Assembly: GCA_036274645.1 (NCBI GenBank)
Contig: DASUFH010000119.1
Location: 1-27,338 of the forward strand
Length of the DNA: 27,338 nucleotides
Direction of reading: 5' to 3'
Source of the DNA: DASUFH01 sp036274645
GTDB taxonomy: Bacteria; Acidobacteriota; Terriglobia; 20CM-2-55-15
The notes under the pieces were generated by a model, which was given only the letters and a program-made list of their open reading frames with translations, was not told the origin of the DNA and made no database searches. A program made the position numbers and the translations under genes. Below are positions 7,894 to 15,401 of the stretch, one piece after another (the stretch's first letter is position 1; each line of letters starts with the position of its first letter).

Positions 7894-9470
7894 TGCTCCT
7901 TCAACACATCGTTCGCGACCGGGCGCAACGGCAACCGGAGGCGACGGCCTGCGTCGGCGGTGGAAAGACCGTCACCTATCAGGGGCTGGAGGAATCCGGC
8001 AATCGCCTGGCGCGGCTGCTGAAGGCAGCGGGATGCGAAAGGGGAGACCGGGTCGCCCTTCTGACCCCCAAGTCGATTCGCGCGGTAATCGGAATGCTTG
8101 GCGCCCTCAAAGCGGAATGCGTCTACGTCCCGATGGACACGGCGAGTCCGGCCGCCCGCCTGGCCAAAATCATCCGCGCCGCCGACCCGAAATGCGTTCT
8201 CGTTGTCGATTCGACGCTCAACCTCTTGAACGAACTCCGGGTGGAGGGTTGTCTGAACGATGCGCGCGTCGGCTCGCTCGATGAAGGCGCCCGGGAAGCC
8301 GCCGGCGCGGTTTTCGGATGGGACGACCTCCTGGCGGTTTCGCCACGGCCGCTGGACTGTGGAACCAGTCCGGACGCCGCCGCCCACATTCTCTTTACAT
8401 CCGGCTCCACCGGAACACCCAAAGGTGTCGTGATCACCCATGCCAATGTGATCGCATTCCTCCAATGGGCTTCGGGCTACTTCGCCTCCCGCGAAACCGA
8501 CCGGATATCCTGCCATCCCCCGCTGCACTTCGATTTGTCGACGTTCGACATCTGGGGCACATTCCTGAGCGGCGCGCAGTTGTACCTCGTACCGCCGGAG
8601 ATCAGTCTGCTGCCCCACCGGCTGGCCGAGTTCATTCGGACGAATGAGCTGACGCAATGGTTCTCGGTGCCTTCGGCCCTCCGATACATGGCCCAGTTCG
8701 ATGTCGTGCGACCCGGCGATTTTCCCTGCCTCCAGCGCCTGCTCTGGTGTGGGGAAGCGCTGCCGACGCGGACACTCATGTACTGGATGAGCCGTCTGCC
8801 GCATGTCACGTTCACGAATCTGTACGGTCCGACTGAAACGACTATTGCGAGCAGCTTCTACACGGTTCCGCGCTGTCCGGAGAACGAGCGTTCCGAAATT
8901 CCCATTGGCCGGCCCTGCGACGGCGAGGACTTGATGGTGCTCGACGAGTCCCTGCAACCCGTCGAGGCGGGCAACTCCGGCGACCTCTATATCCATGGGG
9001 TCGGATTGAGCCCGGGCTACTGGAGGGACCTGGAGAAGACGCGGGACGCATTCCTCGAGGACACGCGTTTCGGGCGCATCTACAAGACCGGAGACCTGGC
9101 GACTGTCGGCGAGGATGGGCTCGTATACCTGCTCGGCCGGAAAGACTCGCAGATCAAGAGCCGCGGTTACCGCATCGAACTCGGCGAAATCGAAACGGCC
9201 ATCAATTCTCTTGGCGCCGTCCGGGAATGCGCCGTTGTTGCCGTCGACAGCGATGGATTTGAAGGCGCGATGATCTGCTGCGCCTATGCGCCCCAGCCCG
9301 GAATGGAGATCGCGCACTCCGACCTGCGGCAGAGCCTTTCGCGGATATTACCCGCGTACATGTTGCCGTCCCGATGGATTGCTCTGGATCCGCTACCGCT
9401 GAATGCCAATGGAAAAATCGACCGGCCGCATTTGCGGTCGCGTTTCCTGGCCATGAAGACTGCGGCGTAG
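7893..9470 (+). CDS. Stand-alone NRPS-type amino acid adenylation enzyme
   Basis: The 525-residue protein carries all main adenylation motifs: A3 LFTSGSTGTPKG (about 167-178), A4 HFDLSTFDIW (212-221), A5 NLYGPTETT (309-317), A7 YKTGDLA (397-403), A8 GRKDSQIKSRGYRIELGEIE (415-434) and A10 NANGKID with the catalytic lysine (504-510). It should activate a carboxylic acid, most likely an amino acid, as an AMP ester and load it on a carrier. Hand alignment with GrsA gives a tentative specificity code of D-L-F-F-L-C-L-I-A-K, which I cannot assign. No condensation, carrier or thioesterase domain is fused to it. The ATG at 7893 overlaps the upstream stop. A free carrier protein gene follows 107 bp later, after a repeat. 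Confidence 0.92.
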   Translation: MLLQHIVRDRAQRQPEATACVGGGKTVTYQGLEESGNRLARLLKAAGCERGDRVALLTPKSIRAVIGMLGALKAECVYVPMDTASPAARLAKIIRAADPKCVLVVDSTLNLLNELRVEGCLNDARVGSLDEGAREAAGAVFGWDDLLAVSPRPLDCGTSPDAAAHILFTSGSTGTPKGVVITHANVIAFLQWASGYFASRETDRISCHPPLHFDLSTFDIWGTFLSGAQLYLVPPEISLLPHRLAEFIRTNELTQWFSVPSALRYMAQFDVVRPGDFPCLQRLLWCGEALPTRTLMYWMSRLPHVTFTNLYGPTETTIASSFYTVPRCPENERSEIPIGRPCDGEDLMVLDESLQPVEAGNSGDLYIHGVGLSPGYWRDLEKTRDAFLEDTRFGRIYKTGDLATVGEDGLVYLLGRKDSQIKSRGYRIELGEIETAINSLGAVRECAVVAVDSDGFEGAMICCAYAPQPGMEIAHSDLRQSLSRILPAYMLPSRWIALDPLPLNANGKIDRPHLRSRFLAMKTAA

Positions 9471-9485
9471 CCGTAGACGAAGGGA

Positions 9486-9521
9486 AAGGGCGGTCATAGA
9501 CCGCCCCTACAAGGGACGGGG
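9486..9521. repeat. REP-like single hairpin, copy 3, inside the biosynthetic cluster
   Basis: One complete hairpin (GGGCGGTC-ATA-GACCGCCC) followed by CTACAAGGGACGGGGG lies between the adenylation and carrier genes. It is a singlet of the same family as the doublets elsewhere. It sits inside an apparent operon and could reduce transcription or affect mRNA decay between the two genes, though it lacks a U-tract. Confidence 0.85.
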
Positions 9522-9566
9522 GCCGGTGGTTTCGTACTTTTCTGTCACGGGCAGCTGGATTGTCAC

Positions 9567-9573
9567 AAGGAGG
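9567..9573 (+). promoter_or_regulatory. Ribosome binding site selecting a TTG start for the carrier protein
   Basis: AAGGAGG, a near-complete anti-SD match, ends 4 nt before TTG at 9578. An upstream in-frame TTG at 9560 would place this site inside the coding sequence, so the later TTG is preferred. Confidence 0.65.
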
Positions 9574-9577
9574 TTGC

Positions 9578-9904
9578 TTGTCGCGACAAACCGATTCACT
9601 CATTGCAGGCGACGGGGGAGTTCCGGCCTCTCCGCAGGATGGCGTCCAGGACGCGCTGGTGAGCGAGATTCTGGCGCTCTTCCAGAAAGAATTGGCCGTG
9701 CAGGTCGAATCGCCCCATGTGGACCTGTTCCAGTCGGGAGTCTTCGACTCCATGACGCTGGTGGTGTTCATTCTGGCTCTCGAAACGCGCTTCGGGTTGC
9801 GCTTTCCCATGGACGAACTCGAACTGGATTCCGTCGTATCCGTGGTCAAGATTGCCGAACTCGTCGCCGGCCGTAAACGCGCTGCAGCGCTGGAGGGCTC
9901 CTGA
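9578..9904 (+). CDS. Free-standing acyl/peptidyl carrier protein
   Basis: The 108-residue protein has a carrier-protein fold at about 25-100. The phosphopantetheine attachment site is in DLFQSGVFDSMTLVVF, with Ser58 after the expected Asp. The surrounding helices (VSEILALFQKEL and LILALETRFGL-like LALETRFGLRF) are typical. A phosphopantetheinyl transferase must charge it, and none is encoded in the window. It presumably receives the amino acid activated by the upstream adenylation enzyme and presents it to the monooxygenase, formyltransferase or GNAT protein. Translation begins at TTG, judged from the strong ribosome binding site. Its stop overlaps the ATG of the formyltransferase gene by one base. 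Confidence 0.88.
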   Translation: MSRQTDSLIAGDGGVPASPQDGVQDALVSEILALFQKELAVQVESPHVDLFQSGVFDSMTLVVFILALETRFGLRFPMDELELDSVVSVVKIAELVAGRKRAAALEGS

Positions 9905-10830
9905 TGTCCGAACTACGGATTCTGGTACTTGCCGAAGAGGGCGCGGGCGGACAGGCGTTGAATGCCATTGCCCGCTGCGGCCATAAGGTCGTTGCCGTCA
10001 TGACGTCTGCCGGCGAAAGCAACTCCGTCGCCGCCGCCGCCCACCGTTACGGCTATGACATCTGGCCTGCGAGCGACATTACCGATCTGAAGGTCGCCGA
10101 CAGGATCCGATCCGAACGTGTCGACCTGTTGTTCAACGTCCATTCGCGACACATCATCAAGGAACCGATCCTTCAGGCCGCGCGCATCGGATCCTTCAAC
10201 ATGCACCCCGGACCGCTTCCCGAATATGCCGGCCTGAACTGCGTGAGCTGGGCGATCTATCGAGGGGTGAAGAGCTACGGGGTGACTCTCCATTGGATGA
10301 CGCGGATCATCGACGCCGGGGCCGTCGCTTACCGTCACGACTTCCCCATTGAAGACAACGACACTCCCGTTTCTCTGACTCATAAGTGCGTGAAGTTCGG
10401 CGTGCCGCTGATTCTCAAACTGATCGACGTGGCGTCGCAGGATCCTTCCACAATCCCCTCAATGCCGCAGGACCTGACCCGCCGCGAGTACTTCGACTCG
10501 CGGATTCCCGAAGGTGGACGCCTGTCCTGGAACCGACGGGCCGGCGAAATCGTCGACTTTGTCCGCGCGTGCGACTATGCGCCGTTCTATTCACCCTGGG
10601 GCCTTCCGAAAGCGTCCTGCGAGAATCGAGAAATCTTCATCGTCAAAGCGGACCGGACGCATCAGAAATGTGACGTCCATCCGGGCGTTGTGGGCCGGTG
10701 CGATCCCGACGGGACTCTTATTGCAACCGCCGACGAGTGGGTATCGATCCGCCAACTCAAGATCGACGGCCAGTCTGTCAAACCATACACGGCCCTGAAG
10801 TCCGGCCTGGTGTTGCAGGACGGAGTCTGA
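9904..10830 (+). CDS. Formyltransferase (Fmt/ArnA-N-terminal-like)
   Basis: The 308-residue protein has an N-terminal Rossmann-type formyltransferase domain. It retains the catalytic Asn99 and His101 in FNMHPGPLPEYAG and Asp137 in the IIDAGA segment. These match the Asn-His-Asp triad of methionyl-tRNA, glycinamide and sugar-amine formyltransferases that use formyl-tetrahydrofolate. The C-terminal part (EIVDFVRACDYAPFYSPWGLP, about 215-235) resembles the OB-fold-linked region of ArnA and related sugar or amino acid formyltransferases. In this setting the likely acceptor is an amine on the pathway intermediate rather than Met-tRNA. Its start overlaps the carrier gene stop (ATGA), supporting a shared mRNA and coordinated function. 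Confidence 0.9.
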   Translation: MSELRILVLAEEGAGGQALNAIARCGHKVVAVMTSAGESNSVAAAAHRYGYDIWPASDITDLKVADRIRSERVDLLFNVHSRHIIKEPILQAARIGSFNMHPGPLPEYAGLNCVSWAIYRGVKSYGVTLHWMTRIIDAGAVAYRHDFPIEDNDTPVSLTHKCVKFGVPLILKLIDVASQDPSTIPSMPQDLTRREYFDSRIPEGGRLSWNRRAGEIVDFVRACDYAPFYSPWGLPKASCENREIFIVKADRTHQKCDVHPGVVGRCDPDGTLIATADEWVSIRQLKIDGQSVKPYTALKSGLVLQDGV

Positions 10831-10843
10831 CTGCGCCCGGCAT

Positions 10844-10865
10844 TCTCTCCCTGCGAAGGGAGAGA
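10844..10865. repeat. CTCTCCC-family hairpin between formyltransferase and GNAT genes
   Basis: An 8-bp perfect stem, TCTCTCCC-tgcgaa-GGGAGAGA, stands 13 bp after the formyltransferase stop and is followed by GCCGCGAAGCGACAGG. The same type of hairpin plus a GCGA-rich tail appears twice in the large palindrome at 19629-19779. It is the second repeat interrupting this gene cluster. No T-run follows, so an intrinsic terminator is not indicated. Confidence 0.7.
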
Positions 10866-10935
10866 GCCGCGAAGCGACAGGGGGTCATGACAATTTACTT
10901 TCCGAGCTCCCGGAAAACTCGAGGTTAGCGCAACA

Positions 10936-12030
10936 ATGGGTCGCGTACGAGCGTTCAGCGAAGAAGACATTCCGCAGGTTGCAGACATCCACCGGCGAGG
11001 CTTTCAGTTGGCCGGCGAGGCGTCACCAGAATTATCAGGCGCGTACCGGCACTGGCTCACGCAGGTGTTCCTGAGCAATCCCTGGCGTGACGAGTCTCTG
11101 GCCTCGCTCGTCTATGAGAGTGAGCCCGGAAAAGTCAAAGGCTTCCTCGGGATCACGCTTCAACGGATGCAGTGGAACGGCCGGCCCGTGAAGACGGCGA
11201 TCATGTCGAATTTTGTGGTCGACGCTGATTCACGGGGACTCGCCGGCATCAGTCTTCTCCGCGCCCTCTTTGCCGGCCCGCAGGATCTGACCATCACGGA
11301 TGAAGCCAACGGCGACGTCCGCCGGATCTGGCAATCCCTCGGCGGCGCCACGTCCTTCCCCGACAGCATGCATTGGTATTACCCACTGCGTCCATGCCAG
11401 TTCGCCGCGCTTGGCGCCCGGAAGAAGAGCCTGACGCCGGGATTCCTCTCCCGAATGAGCTTTCCTGCGGCGCGCGCTCTGGACGCCGTGGTGACATGGG
11501 TTGCAGACTTCTCGTTACCCAAACCGGACCCCCGGTTGTCCCCTCGAGGCCTCGATCCGCAGACTCTGGCGGCCTGCCTGTGGGAATCGACGCAAGACCA
11601 GACGCTCCGGCCGGATTACGACCCTCCACGCCTCGACTGGATCCTGCAACGCGCCGCGCACATGCAGACCAATGGCAGCCTGCGCCAGATCGTTGTGATG
11701 TCCGAAGATCAAAACGTGGCGGGTTGGTATCTCTACTACGCAAATCCCGGCGGTATCGGCCAGGTCATTCAGTTCCGCGCCAAACCGCAATTGACCGGCG
11801 CCGTCCTGGACCATCTGCTGAACGACGCCTGGCAGCGGGGTGTGGTCGTGTTGAGCGGGCGTCCAGAACGCAACCTGACGCAGATTCTTTCGGAAAGACA
11901 CTGCATCTTTGCGTGTGGCCCCGATTGGACGCTGATCCATTCACGGACCCCGGAGATCGTCGACGCCTTCCATCGGGGAGACGCCTTCTTCTCGAGACTG
12001 GAAGGCGAATGGTACACACACTTCCGCTAA
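10936..12030 (+). CDS. GNAT-like N-acyltransferase, probably two-domain
   Basis: The 364-residue protein opens with a GNAT-style strand-helix (VRAFSEEDIPQVADIHRRGF). It continues through VKGFLGITLQRM and the AIMSNFVVDADSRGLAGISLLRALF segment, which occupies the position of the acyl-CoA-binding strand and loop although no classical Q/RxxGxG/A is present. The C-terminal half (AGWYLYYANPGGIGQVIQF) resembles a second GNAT repeat. It could acylate or release the carrier-bound product; this role is inferred from position. A 105-bp gap with a repeat separates it from the formyltransferase gene. The start has only a weak, distant GAGG. It is the last gene of the cluster on this strand, before a large inverted repeat. 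Confidence 0.65.
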   Translation: MGRVRAFSEEDIPQVADIHRRGFQLAGEASPELSGAYRHWLTQVFLSNPWRDESLASLVYESEPGKVKGFLGITLQRMQWNGRPVKTAIMSNFVVDADSRGLAGISLLRALFAGPQDLTITDEANGDVRRIWQSLGGATSFPDSMHWYYPLRPCQFAALGARKKSLTPGFLSRMSFPAARALDAVVTWVADFSLPKPDPRLSPRGLDPQTLAACLWESTQDQTLRPDYDPPRLDWILQRAAHMQTNGSLRQIVVMSEDQNVAGWYLYYANPGGIGQVIQFRAKPQLTGAVLDHLLNDAWQRGVVVLSGRPERNLTQILSERHCIFACGPDWTLIHSRTPEIVDAFHRGDAFFSRLEGEWYTHFR

Positions 12031-12055
12031 CCGCCCCCAGCGTCCCGAGGGCTTC

Positions 12056-12234
12056 GGGTTCCCCACTTAATCGTTAATTGTTGGCTGTTCACCATTAACT
12101 GTTTCACTTGATGGCATTGATCCTTCCGTTGACTGATCGACGAACGCCGCAATTTGCCAACCGACCAGGGATCAATGATCAAGTGAAACAGTTAATGGTG
12201 AACAGCCAACAATTAACGATTAAGTGGGGAACCC
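12056..12234. repeat. 179-bp AT-rich inverted repeat with about 66-bp arms (MITE-like)
   Basis: The left arm (12056-12123) and right arm (12169-12234) are reverse complements except for a 2-nt insertion in the left arm. They begin GGGTTCCCCACTTAATCG and end with its complement. The 45-bp centre is unrelated and GC-richer. The arms are markedly AT-rich against GC-rich surroundings and encode nothing plausible. The shape fits a miniature inverted-repeat transposable element or a very long RNA hairpin after the cluster. I could not find a clear target-site duplication. The gap 12031-12317 contains only this element and the leader of the next gene. Confidence 0.9.
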
Positions 12235-12317
12235 ATTGTCGAAATCCGGGATCGCCGAACGACTATCCATTGAGTATGGTTAGGCCGATCAGCGGCTATT
12301 AATGGAGGAAAGAAGAA

Positions 12318-12716
12318 ATGAAATTCGTCTGTCTTGGATACATCGAACCGGGCAAGTTTGAAAGCTTCACGGAAAACGAGCGCAATGCAATGTTGGACGA
12401 ATGCTTCACCTACGATGCCATCCTGCAGCAAAATGGCCATTTTGCGGGCGGCGAAGGGCTCCAGGGTCCCAACACGGCCGTCACCCTGCGCTGGAACAAG
12501 AATAAGGTCTCGGTGACAGACGGCCCGTACGCCGAAACGAAGGAACAACTCGGGGGAATCCTGATTCTTGAAGCGAGAGATCTGGATCACGCCATTGAAA
12601 TCATGTCGAAACATTCCGGTGTGAAGGCAGGTCCTTTCGAGATCCGCCCGGCGGCCGATCTCTCCGGATTTGTGCGGGAGAGTGAGGAACGGCGCAATCA
12701 AAAGAAAGGCGCTTGA
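12318..12716 (+). CDS. YCII-related (DGPF-type) protein
   Basis: The 132-residue protein matches the YCII-related/DGPF family. It opens KFVCLGYIEP, has NGHFAGGEGLQ and an RW-x-N-K strand, and carries the hallmark DGPYAETKEQLGGILILEA at about 74-92. The family has a ferredoxin-like dimeric alpha/beta-barrel fold related to muconolactone isomerase; its function is unknown. In many genomes it sits next to an ECF sigma factor, but that neighbour is absent here. A strong GGAGG lies 9 nt before the ATG. Spacing from the upstream inverted repeat suggests its own promoter, which I could not pinpoint. A REPIN-like repeat begins directly after its stop codon. Confidence 0.88.
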   Translation: MKFVCLGYIEPGKFESFTENERNAMLDECFTYDAILQQNGHFAGGEGLQGPNTAVTLRWNKNKVSVTDGPYAETKEQLGGILILEARDLDHAIEIMSKHSGVKAGPFEIRPAADLSGFVRESEERRNQKKGA

Positions 12717-12838
12717 GCCCCCGTCTGCGTGTAGGGGCAGTCTATGACCGCCCAACGTTTCAGGGTGAATTTCTGTTCAATCAGAGATTCCCGCCCCGAA
12801 ACGTCGGGCGGCCATAGACCGCCCCTCCAGGCAGAAGG
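12717..12838. repeat. REPIN-like inverted doublet, copy 4 (most complete)
   Basis: The left end CCGTCTGC-GTGTAGGGGC is followed by a GACCGCCC hairpin, then ACGTTTC and a spacer of about 40 bases. The right half is CCGAAACGTCGGGCGG, then ATAGACCGCCCC and a degenerate outer end. It starts immediately after the YCII stop codon and ends 57 bp before the next gene. With copies 1 and 7 it defines the consensus: outer CCCCGTCTGCTT, head GTAG, hairpin, ACGTTTCGG arm, variable centre, then the inverse. Confidence 0.87.
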
Positions 12839-12894
12839 GTCTTCCGCAGCCCGCGCTCCGGTTTATAGTTAACGCATTTGAAAGTGGAGGACTC

Positions 12895-14433
12895 GTGAAG
12901 GGGATCAATCCACGTTGGCTGTTAGGGATCTGCCTGTGTTCCCTGTTTTCGTCGCCGCTGCTGGCTGCAGAGCGTTGGAGCATCGGGTTAACGGCCAACG
13001 ACGCGCCCATTGAGGCGCTGGTCGTTCCGGGGGCTTCAGTCTCCGCGCCAACCGTGCTCCTGATGGGTGGTCTCGACGGGCCGGGCGCCACGGTTGAGGT
13101 GGTGAACAAAGAGGTTGCCGCCTTTGAGGCTCTTTCTCAGGATCGTCGCGCGTTTCGTCTCATTGCCGTGCCTCTCGCGAATCCGGATGGCCGCCCGCTG
13201 CAGTTTCCTCCCACCGGCAACGCGTACAAGGAGAACGCTGAGTCTCACGTGCTCTGGCGGTGGATCGGCATTCATGCTCCGGATCTCGCAATCCTCGTCG
13301 GGGAGTCCAATGCGGCGCTTGCCGACGCCCTGTCGCAATCGGCGGTGGGTTTTGTGGGCAAGATTCCGAGCCGGGTGGTCGCGCCAAAATCCGGCATTCT
13401 TCCGTCTCCTGGTTCGCCGATTCCTCTCTCGGAAGCGCACGCGGAAATCAATCGTCGCCTGCAGCGCACGCCGCTGGAGGTCGCCCGGGAACTCGGGAAG
13501 GTTTATGGACACGAGTTCGGACAGCCGACCTACATCCTGGCGATGGCGTTGATCGCGCAGTTGAGACTCGGCAGCACGGCGGAAGTCCTGCAGTTGACCG
13601 ATCGGTACCTGACCGGAGCTACGGACAGCTTCGCCAGGCCCTCGCAGAGTTCCCTCGCCGCGCACATGCTCTTCACCGACATTGCCAGACGAACCGGGGA
13701 CGAACGCGCAGCGAAACTGGCGATTCGCGCCGCGAACAGCGGATTCACCGAGGATGGATCGCTTCGGGAATTCATGCCCTTGAATGGCGGATGGAGCGAT
13801 TCGCTCTTCATGGACATTCCCATCCTGGCCCAGGCGGGCGCCCTCACGGGCGATAGGAAATATTTCGATATGGCGGCCCGGCACTTCTTCTACATGCAGA
13901 AGATTGTCGGTCGCCCGGACGGTCTCTACCGGCATCAGGCCTCAACCGACGCGGCCTGGGGCCGTGGCAACGGGTTTCCCGCGCTGGGCCTGGCGTTGAC
14001 GCTGAGCGATTTTCCCAAAGACCACCCCGATTATGCCGCGCTGCTCGCGGCGTTCCAGAAACACATGCAGGCGCTCTCCAGATTCCAGGACGAAAATGGG
14101 ATGTTCCGCGAGGTGATCGACTATCCGGGCGCCTATCCCGAGTACTCCGGCACGGTCATGATTGCCACGGCAATGCTGCGCGGCATCCGTAAGGGCTGGC
14201 TCGATGCCGCCGTCTATCAGCCGATCGTCGATCGCGCCTGGCAGGCTATCCTGATCCGCACCGCGCCCGACGGACGGTTGTTCGATGTCGCGGAAAGCAC
14301 TGGAACTCGCGGCTTCACGCTCAAGGATTACATTCGCCGTGGAGCCATCCTCGATCGGGATCCGCGCGGCGGCGCCTTCGCCATGATTCTGGCGACGGAA
14401 CTCGCGGGAACCGGCGAGAACGCCGGGCGTTGA
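12895..14433 (+). CDS. Secreted GH88/GH105-type hydrolase with degenerate M14-like N-terminal domain
   Basis: The 512-residue protein has a signal peptide (cleaved near the LLAAE at about 23-26). Residues 30-150 look like a reduced M14 carboxypeptidase fold: VLLMGGLDGPG sits where GxHGxE should be, followed by LIAVPLANPDG and a Y-x-x-N-x-E-S...LWRWI segment. The zinc ligands His and Glu of the first motif are missing, so peptidase activity is unlikely. Residues about 185-505 resemble the alpha6/alpha6 barrel of unsaturated glucuronyl/rhamnogalacturonyl hydrolases, with DSLFMDIPILAQAGALTGD, an RHQASTDAAWGRGNGF motif (WxRGNG) and an EYSGTVM segment. It would cleave terminal unsaturated uronic acids from polysaccharide fragments in the periplasm. 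GTG start with GGAGG 4 nt upstream. Confidence 0.78.
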   Translation: MKGINPRWLLGICLCSLFSSPLLAAERWSIGLTANDAPIEALVVPGASVSAPTVLLMGGLDGPGATVEVVNKEVAAFEALSQDRRAFRLIAVPLANPDGRPLQFPPTGNAYKENAESHVLWRWIGIHAPDLAILVGESNAALADALSQSAVGFVGKIPSRVVAPKSGILPSPGSPIPLSEAHAEINRRLQRTPLEVARELGKVYGHEFGQPTYILAMALIAQLRLGSTAEVLQLTDRYLTGATDSFARPSQSSLAAHMLFTDIARRTGDERAAKLAIRAANSGFTEDGSLREFMPLNGGWSDSLFMDIPILAQAGALTGDRKYFDMAARHFFYMQKIVGRPDGLYRHQASTDAAWGRGNGFPALGLALTLSDFPKDHPDYAALLAAFQKHMQALSRFQDENGMFREVIDYPGAYPEYSGTVMIATAMLRGIRKGWLDAAVYQPIVDRAWQAILIRTAPDGRLFDVAESTGTRGFTLKDYIRRGAILDRDPRGGAFAMILATELAGTGENAGR

Positions 14434-14559
14434 CGGGATTTTTCCGTTCCTTTTGCTCTCGCTTCGCCTAGAATCGTGCCCGATCTCATCGACAGGAAAA
14501 CGGGCAAAAAAAGGATGTTAACCGCCAAAGACCCTTCCCAGATCAACAGGAACTCCCCA

Positions 14560-15378
14560 GTGAAAACGCTGTGGCGGGCGATGCTGCTATTGGTGTTGGC
14601 CGCTGTTCCCGCTGCAGGCATGGCCCAGTGGCTGAACTATCCCACTCCGGGCATTCCCCGCCTGTCCAGCGGAGCGCCGGACCTGAAGGCGGCGGTCCCT
14701 CGCACGCCCGACGGCAAGCCCGATTTTTCGGGCATGTGGTTCGCCAATGTCCCCTCCAGGGATTATTGCCGGACGGGGGATTGCATCCAGGAAGAACGCA
14801 TGGCGCGCGAACAGGTCAATCTGGGCTCCAAACTACAGGGCGGTCTGCCCTATACCGACTGGTCGAAAGAACAGATGAAGGTACGGCGCGCCAATGGCGG
14901 CCGCGAAGATCCTCATACCTACTGCATGCCACCCAACTTTCCGCGCGCCTGGACGCTGCCGCAATACATGAGGATCGTGCAGACGCCCGGCATGATGGTG
15001 GTGCTGCATGAATTCAACGCGGCCTACCGCGAAATCTACCTGGACGGACGACCGCTGCCCGAAAATCCGAATCCGACATGGAACGGTTATTCGACCGGCC
15101 ACTGGGAAGGCGATACCCTCGTCATCGAGACCAACGGCATCCGTGACGACATGTGGCTCGATCTCCAGGGCAGTCCGATCACCGAATCGGCCCGCGTGAC
15201 CGAACGGCTGAAGCGCCTCAATTTCGGGATCATGCAAATCGAGATTTCCGTGAACGATCCCAAGGCCTATACCAAACCGTGGTCGGTCACCATCGAAATG
15301 GCCGTGCAGGTCGATACCCAGATGCTCGAAGAAATCTGCATGGACAACGAAAAAGACACGAAGCTCTACAGTAAATAA
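14560..15378 (+). CDS. Secreted YPTPGIPR-type protein of unknown function (paralogue 1)
   Basis: Starting at GTG 14560, the 272-residue protein has a signal peptide ending at GMAQ. It then shows WLNYPTPGIPR, a TPDGKPDFSGMW motif and a C-terminal domain with YMRIVQTPGMMVVLHE, a STGHWEGDTLVIETNG segment and TERLKRLNFG. I know this arrangement from many Acidobacteriota secreted proteins with no assigned function. The GHWEGDTLVVET-type core is recurrent there. The longer frame from 14476 puts the signal sequence 28 residues in, so I reject it. A TAGAAT hexamer at 14469-14474 is a possible -10. The DUF6152 gene follows 23 bp downstream, a pairing that suggests joint function in the envelope. Confidence 0.8.
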   Translation: MKTLWRAMLLLVLAAVPAAGMAQWLNYPTPGIPRLSSGAPDLKAAVPRTPDGKPDFSGMWFANVPSRDYCRTGDCIQEERMAREQVNLGSKLQGGLPYTDWSKEQMKVRRANGGREDPHTYCMPPNFPRAWTLPQYMRIVQTPGMMVVLHEFNAAYREIYLDGRPLPENPNPTWNGYSTGHWEGDTLVIETNGIRDDMWLDLQGSPITESARVTERLKRLNFGIMQIEISVNDPKAYTKPWSVTIEMAVQVDTQMLEEICMDNEKDTKLYSK

Positions 15379-15401
15379 ATCCGGATCGGAAAGAAGCTCT
15401 C

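Noticed and set aside
7845..9317. 490-residue open frame on the minus strand across the adenylation gene
   Set aside because: It is antisense to a gene with all adenylation motifs and its translation resembles no family; long antisense frames are common in GC-rich DNA.
9486..9521. Intrinsic terminator after the adenylation gene
   Set aside because: The hairpin has no following T-tract and the same hairpin occurs at many unrelated positions, including between divergent genes, so it is better explained as a REP-like repeat.
12108..12302. 64-residue open frame across the large inverted repeat
   Set aside because: It covers the repeat arms, has no ribosome binding site and no plausible protein features.
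13036..13935. 299-residue antisense frame in the GH88/105-like gene
   Set aside because: No recognisable protein features; the sense strand is well supported.
14430..14474. TTGACG with TAGAAT as a promoter for the first YPTPGIPR gene
   Set aside because: The hexamers are 33 bp apart, too far for a sigma-70 promoter; TAGAAT alone is mentioned only as a possible -10.
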